Shown: in pieces, positions 12,669-15,669 of the stretch | How the letters are laid out: every line of letters begins with the position of its first letter | Numbering within the stretch: position 1 is the first letter of the stretch | NCBI GenBank assembly: GCA_015065395.1 | Contig: SVQJ01000023.1 | Span: forward strand, 1-15,669 | Origin: Oscillospiraceae bacterium | GTDB lineage: Bacteria; Bacillota; Clostridia; Oscillospirales; CAG-272 | Reading direction: 5' to 3' | Length of the DNA stretch: 15,669 nt | Position numbers and translations under genes: made by a program | The notes under the pieces: model-generated | Databases searched by the model: none | Told to the model about the DNA's origin: nothing | The model's input: only the letters and a program-made list of their open reading frames with translations

Positions 12669-13207
12669 AAATAGAGATCAAAACCGAAAGACTGGTATTA
12701 AAGCCGCTTGGTATCGAGTATCTTGACACGGTACATGAATATGCGTCAGATATCGAAAATTGCCGGTATATGTGCTATCTTCCCAATGCGGATCTTGACG
12801 AAACAAGGGATTTTCTTCTGTCTTGTGAGAGAGAATGTGAAAAGCCTGAGCCCGAATTCTTTGAATTTGCCGTGATTTATGACGAAAAGCATATAGGTGC
12901 AGTTTCCGCTACCCTGTACCATGATGGGGCGGAAGCTGAGCTTGGGTGGATAATTAACAAGAAATATTGGGGTATGGGCTTTGCAACGGAGGCCGCACGG
13001 GCGCTTATAGATTATCTTTCAAAAGAGCACGATATAAACGCTTTTGTTGCCCATTGTGACAGCGAAAATCATGCTTCATACAGAGTAATGGAAAAGCTTG
13101 GAATGAAACGAAGCGGCGAATGGTATGGCAGAAAAAACAGATCATCTGACGAGGATCGCTGTGAATACCAATATAAAATGAAAAAAACTTTAACTAAAGG
13201 AGTTTAA
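12665..13207 (+). CDS. GNAT family N-acetyltransferase, RimJ/RimL-like
   Basis: A 180-residue acetyltransferase_3-type GNAT. It opens with IKTERLVLKPLGIEYLDTVH, has the acetyl-CoA loop WGMGFA in NKKYWGMGFATEAARALIDY, and closes with HCDSENHASYRVMEKLGMKR, the classical cofactor-ordering helix. The AELGWII strand before the loop is typical of RimJ/RimL relatives. It overlaps the upstream gene by four bases (ATGA), implying coupled translation, and is followed after two bases by the Nim-like gene, whose AAAGGAG ribosome binding site lies within its last codons. Substrate unknown. Confidence 0.9.
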   Translation: MKIEIKTERLVLKPLGIEYLDTVHEYASDIENCRYMCYLPNADLDETRDFLLSCERECEKPEPEFFEFAVIYDEKHIGAVSATLYHDGAEAELGWIINKKYWGMGFATEAARALIDYLSKEHDINAFVAHCDSENHASYRVMEKLGMKRSGEWYGRKNRSSDEDRCEYQYKMKKTLTKGV

Positions 13208-13209
13208 AT

Positions 13210-13707
13210 ATGTCAGGCGGAATGACAAGACGTGAGCGCGAGGTCACGGATATTAATGAGATCATAAAAATTCTTGACTCAGCAAAAGTCCTTCATCTCG
13301 GGCTTTGCATCGAAAATGAACCCTATGTGGTTCCCATGAACTACGGCTATACTATGGACGGCGATAAGCTCACTATATATCTCCACGGCGCACGCCGCGG
13401 CAAAAAGCTCGATATGATGAGGGAGAATCCCAATGTTTTCTTCGAGCTTTGCTGTGATATAACCCCCTTCGAGGGCGACGTTGCCTGCCGCTACGGTATT
13501 ACGTATTCTTCCGTGATGGGAAGAGGACGTGCTCTGATAGTTGAGGATATGGCTGAAAAACGGCATGGACTCTCCGTTCTGATGAAAACTCAGACGGGAA
13601 AGGACTTCACATTTGAGGACAGAATGGCAGAAGTAGTCAGCGTTATAAGAATAGATGTGAGTGAGTATACCGCAAAGCATCGCCCCCTTCCTTCTAACAT
13701 GAGATAA
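13210..13707 (+). CDS. Nim-like FMN-binding split-barrel protein (pyridoxamine 5'-phosphate oxidase family)
   Basis: A 165-residue protein of the split-barrel flavin-binding superfamily, close in pattern to Nim proteins. The MTRREREVTDINEIIKIL opening, the KVLHLGLCIENEPYVVPMNYGY strands and the LTIYLHGARRGKKLDMM block are family hallmarks. Studied Nim proteins are linked to 5-nitroimidazole resistance, and most homologues in anaerobes are of unproven function, possibly flavin- or haem-binding redox proteins. ATG 13210 has AAAGGAG seven bases upstream. Its TAA shares one base with the ATG of the HAD gene (TAATG at 13705-13709), so the two are translationally coupled. Confidence 0.88.
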   Translation: MSGGMTRREREVTDINEIIKILDSAKVLHLGLCIENEPYVVPMNYGYTMDGDKLTIYLHGARRGKKLDMMRENPNVFFELCCDITPFEGDVACRYGITYSSVMGRGRALIVEDMAEKRHGLSVLMKTQTGKDFTFEDRMAEVVSVIRIDVSEYTAKHRPLPSNMR

Positions 13708-14483
13708 TGGATATCAGGCTTATTTCGCTTGATCTTGATAAAACTCTCCTTCGGGATGATGAAACAGTTTCGCAGTATACCCTCAATGTGCTTGGTGCAT
13801 GGAAGAAAAGTGGAGCGAAGATTGTGGTTTCAACCTCTCGTTCATTTTTTTCGGCAAAAGAGGTGTGTGACAGCGTGTGTCCCGATGCTGTCATATCTTC
13901 AGGCGGTGTAGAAGCATTTGTGGGAGGAAAACTGGTGTATTCTTCGTATCTTTCCTGCGATACAGCAAAAAAATGTATTATGAAATGCATTTCTGATCCG
14001 TTCACTCACCATATAACCGTTGTGGGCGAGAGGGAGGATTTTACCAATAATCCGGAGATCAAGGAGGGCGAGCTTGAATACGGTCATTACAGATTTACGG
14101 ATTTTTCGGATGTTCCGAATCAGCGAGTTGGTAAAATTTCTGTCTTTTCCGATCGCCCCGATGACCTTTCAGACTGCTTTTCAAATGATCCGGATGTTAG
14201 ATTTATCCCCTTTTGTATCGGTGAAAACGGACATAAGCTTTCGGCGGCGGGTGCGAATAAGGGAGATGCTTTGACGGCTGTGGCAGAGCATTTTTCGATC
14301 TTAAAGGAAAACATAATCTCTTTCGGAGACGATACCCCGGATGTGGATATGTTCCGTGTAAGCGGTATTTCTGTTGCAATGGGGAACTCCGGAGAAGAAG
14401 TAAGGGCTGCTGCTGACCGTGTCTGTGATACCAACGAAAATGACGGCGTTGCCCGATTCTTGGAGGCGTTATTGCCTAATTGA
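13707..14483 (+). CDS. HAD superfamily phosphatase, Cof-type (class IIB)
   Basis: A 258-residue haloacid-dehalogenase-fold phosphatase. Motif I is LDLDKTLL with nucleophile D9 and acid/base D11, motif II is the Ser/Thr of VVSTSRS, motif III is the Lys of GANKGDAL, and motif IV is GDDTPDVDMF. The roughly 100-residue insert between motifs II and III is the C2B cap of the Cof/YidA group, whose members dephosphorylate sugar phosphates, flavin and vitamin B6 phosphates. Overlap with the Nim-like gene and the shared terminator place both in one operon. A flavin- or pyridoxal-phosphate link with that neighbour is only a possibility. The length is slightly short of the usual 260-290. Confidence 0.9.
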   Translation: MDIRLISLDLDKTLLRDDETVSQYTLNVLGAWKKSGAKIVVSTSRSFFSAKEVCDSVCPDAVISSGGVEAFVGGKLVYSSYLSCDTAKKCIMKCISDPFTHHITVVGEREDFTNNPEIKEGELEYGHYRFTDFSDVPNQRVGKISVFSDRPDDLSDCFSNDPDVRFIPFCIGENGHKLSAAGANKGDALTAVAEHFSILKENIISFGDDTPDVDMFRVSGISVAMGNSGEEVRAAADRVCDTNENDGVARFLEALLPN

Positions 14484-14514
14484 TTTTTTGGAACAGCATA
14501 ATAACAGTTTACTA

Positions 14515-14542
14515 AAGGCGTGCTTTGATGCGCGCCTTTTTT
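14515..14542 (+). terminator. intrinsic terminator after the HAD gene
   Basis: AAGGCGTGC (14515-14523) and GCGCGCCTT (14530-14538) form a 9 bp stem with one G-U pair and a 6-nt loop. A run of six Ts (14537-14542) begins with the last bases of the stem. It ends the plus-strand block running from the hairpin array to the HAD gene. Confidence 0.85.
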
Positions 14543-14592
14543 GCTGAATAAAAGCACTGCGGTGAACCAAAATATGAGTATGGAGGTATTAT

Positions 14593-15669
14593 ATGAAATC
14601 GTTATGGCATGAAATTGAAATGCCGCGCTTTGCGGCACTACACGGGGATCATAAAACAGATGTGCTTATACTCGGAGGGGGCATCTGCGGAATCTTAACA
14701 GCATATTTTCTCAAAAAAAGGGGTATTTCATACATCCTTTGTGAAAAGGATAGGATCTGCAGACAAACCTCCGGTAATACTACCGCAAAAATCACACTTC
14801 AGCACGGCCTGATCTATTCAAAACTTATTGAGGAGCTCGGTATTGAAAGAGCGCAGATGTATTATAATGCGAATAAAAACGCTCTTTCAAAATATTTTGA
14901 GCTGTGCAAAGATATAGACTGCGGGTTTGAAGAAAAGGAAAACTGTATTTACAGTACAAATAATAAAAGCGCTCTTGAAAAGGAGCAAAGAGCTATAGAA
15001 AAAATTGGTGGGAAAGCATATCTTAAAGATGAAGTGCCGATCCCGATAGAAACAGTTGGCGGAGTGTATGTGCCCCATCAGGCACAGTTTCACCCGTTGA
15101 GGTTCATTTCGGAAATATCGAAGGATCTGAATATTTATGAGAATACTTTTATCACAAAGGTCAGCGGAAGGGTGGCAAAGTATTACGGCGGTGAAGTAAA
15201 GGCTGATAATATCGTTGTAACCACCCATTTCCCATTCATAAACAAGCACGGCTCCTATTTTTTGAAGCTGTACCAGGATAGGTCTTATGTGATTGCTATG
15301 AGAACGGGTGATCCGGTGGATGCAATGTACATGGATAGCGACAGTAAGGGCTTCTCATTCAGAAGCTATGATGATTTGTTGTTACTGAGCGGCGGCGCTC
15401 ATAAAACCGGCACCTGCAACTGTGCGCTTGAAAAGCTTCGAGATTTTGCAAGGGAAGCATATCCCTCTGCAAAAGAAAGATATATGTGGGCGGCACAGGA
15501 CTGTATGAGCCTTGACAGAATACCTTATATCGGTCATTATTCAAAACTGACAAAGGGACTCTATACAGCAAGCGGCTTTAATAAATGGGGAATGACCTCA
15601 TCAATGGCTGCGGCAATTATTCTCAGCTCGCAGATCGCAGGAGAGAGCGTTGATGAGGTCATTCCCCAT
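14593..15669 (+). CDS. FAD-dependent oxidoreductase (DAO family), open at the right edge
   Basis: At least 359 codons without a stop, running off the window. The dinucleotide-binding motif is DVLILGGGICG (residues 23-33) with the ribose-binding E51 in ILCEKD, followed by TSGNTTAKITLQHGLIY (59-75), a block typical of the DAO-type oxidoreductases that often carry a C-terminal Rieske [2Fe-2S] domain. A second conserved region reads SLDRIPYIGHYSK and ASGFNKWGMTSSMAA near the end, where the FAD-contacting C-terminal part of the fold lies. Whether a Rieske domain follows cannot be seen. GGAGGT (14582-14587) lies five bases before ATG 14593. The gene starts a new unit after the terminator at 14542; no good promoter was found in the 50 bases between. 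Confidence 0.9.
   Translation, partial: MKSLWHEIEMPRFAALHGDHKTDVLILGGGICGILTAYFLKKRGISYILCEKDRICRQTSGNTTAKITLQHGLIYSKLIEELGIERAQMYYNANKNALSKYFELCKDIDCGFEEKENCIYSTNNKSALEKEQRAIEKIGGKAYLKDEVPIPIETVGGVYVPHQAQFHPLRFISEISKDLNIYENTFITKVSGRVAKYYGGEVKADNIVVTTHFPFINKHGSYFLKLYQDRSYVIAMRTGDPVDAMYMDSDSKGFSFRSYDDLLLLSGGAHKTGTCNCALEKLRDFAREAYPSAKERYMWAAQDCMSLDRIPYIGHYSKLTKGLYTASGFNKWGMTSSMAAAIILSSQIAGESVDEVIPH

Noticed and set aside
14120..14638. Minus-strand open frame of 172 codons opposite the HAD gene
   Set aside because: It passes through the terminator and the start of the FAD oxidoreductase gene and has no motif, while both plus-strand genes have clear catalytic motifs.

Overview
The window looks like the chromosome of a Gram-positive gut-type Clostridia member (Oscillospiraceae/Ruminococcaceae or a neighbouring family). 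The reasons are strong AGGAGG-like ribosome binding sites, a split two-subunit transketolase, a VanZ-family protein, a TIGR02436-type four-helix-bundle protein, and short palindromic repeats of the kind scattered through such genomes. This placement is inferred from gene content only. No tRNA, rRNA, CRISPR array, transposase or integrase was seen.

Region 1 (1-4770, all minus strand, read from 4770 down to 1) is a tightly packed run of eight genes: GNAT acetyltransferase, tandem-Nudix protein, HD-domain phosphohydrolase, xylose-isomerase-like TIM barrel protein, SAM methyltransferase, a second GNAT, a MazG-like pyrophosphohydrolase, and the first 15 codons of a gene running off the left edge. 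Three of the eight belong to families that clean up or recycle nucleotides. Several junctions overlap or place a stop codon inside the next gene's ribosome binding site.

Region 2 (4771-5338) is a non-coding gap. It holds a 91 bp element with 25-nt inverted arms (24/25 matching), a G/C-rich hairpin, what appears to be the C-terminal remnant of an NAD-dependent epimerase gene, and a promoter for the rightward transketolase genes.

Region 3 (5339-8366, plus strand) is core metabolism and translation: the two transketolase subunits, a clear intrinsic terminator, and a 23S rRNA uracil-C5 methyltransferase without a TRAM domain.

Region 4 (8340-14542, plus strand) is accessory in character. It opens with an array of small hairpins separated by CATGAATT-like spacers, which begins inside the 3' end of the methyltransferase gene and ends at the ribosome binding site of a four-helix-bundle (S23/Avd-like) gene. 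Then follow four GNAT acetyltransferases in a row, a P-loop kinase, a VanZ-like membrane protein, an anchored protein of unknown function, a fifth GNAT, a Nim-like flavin protein and a HAD phosphatase, closed by a terminator. The fourth GNAT of the run is a gap-free paralogue (about 80% by hand count) of the minus-strand GNAT at 397-909.

Region 5 (14593-end) is an FAD-dependent oxidoreductase open at the right edge. Overall, seven GNAT genes lie in 15.7 kb, and two genes appear to have 3' ends rewritten by inserted palindromic repeats.
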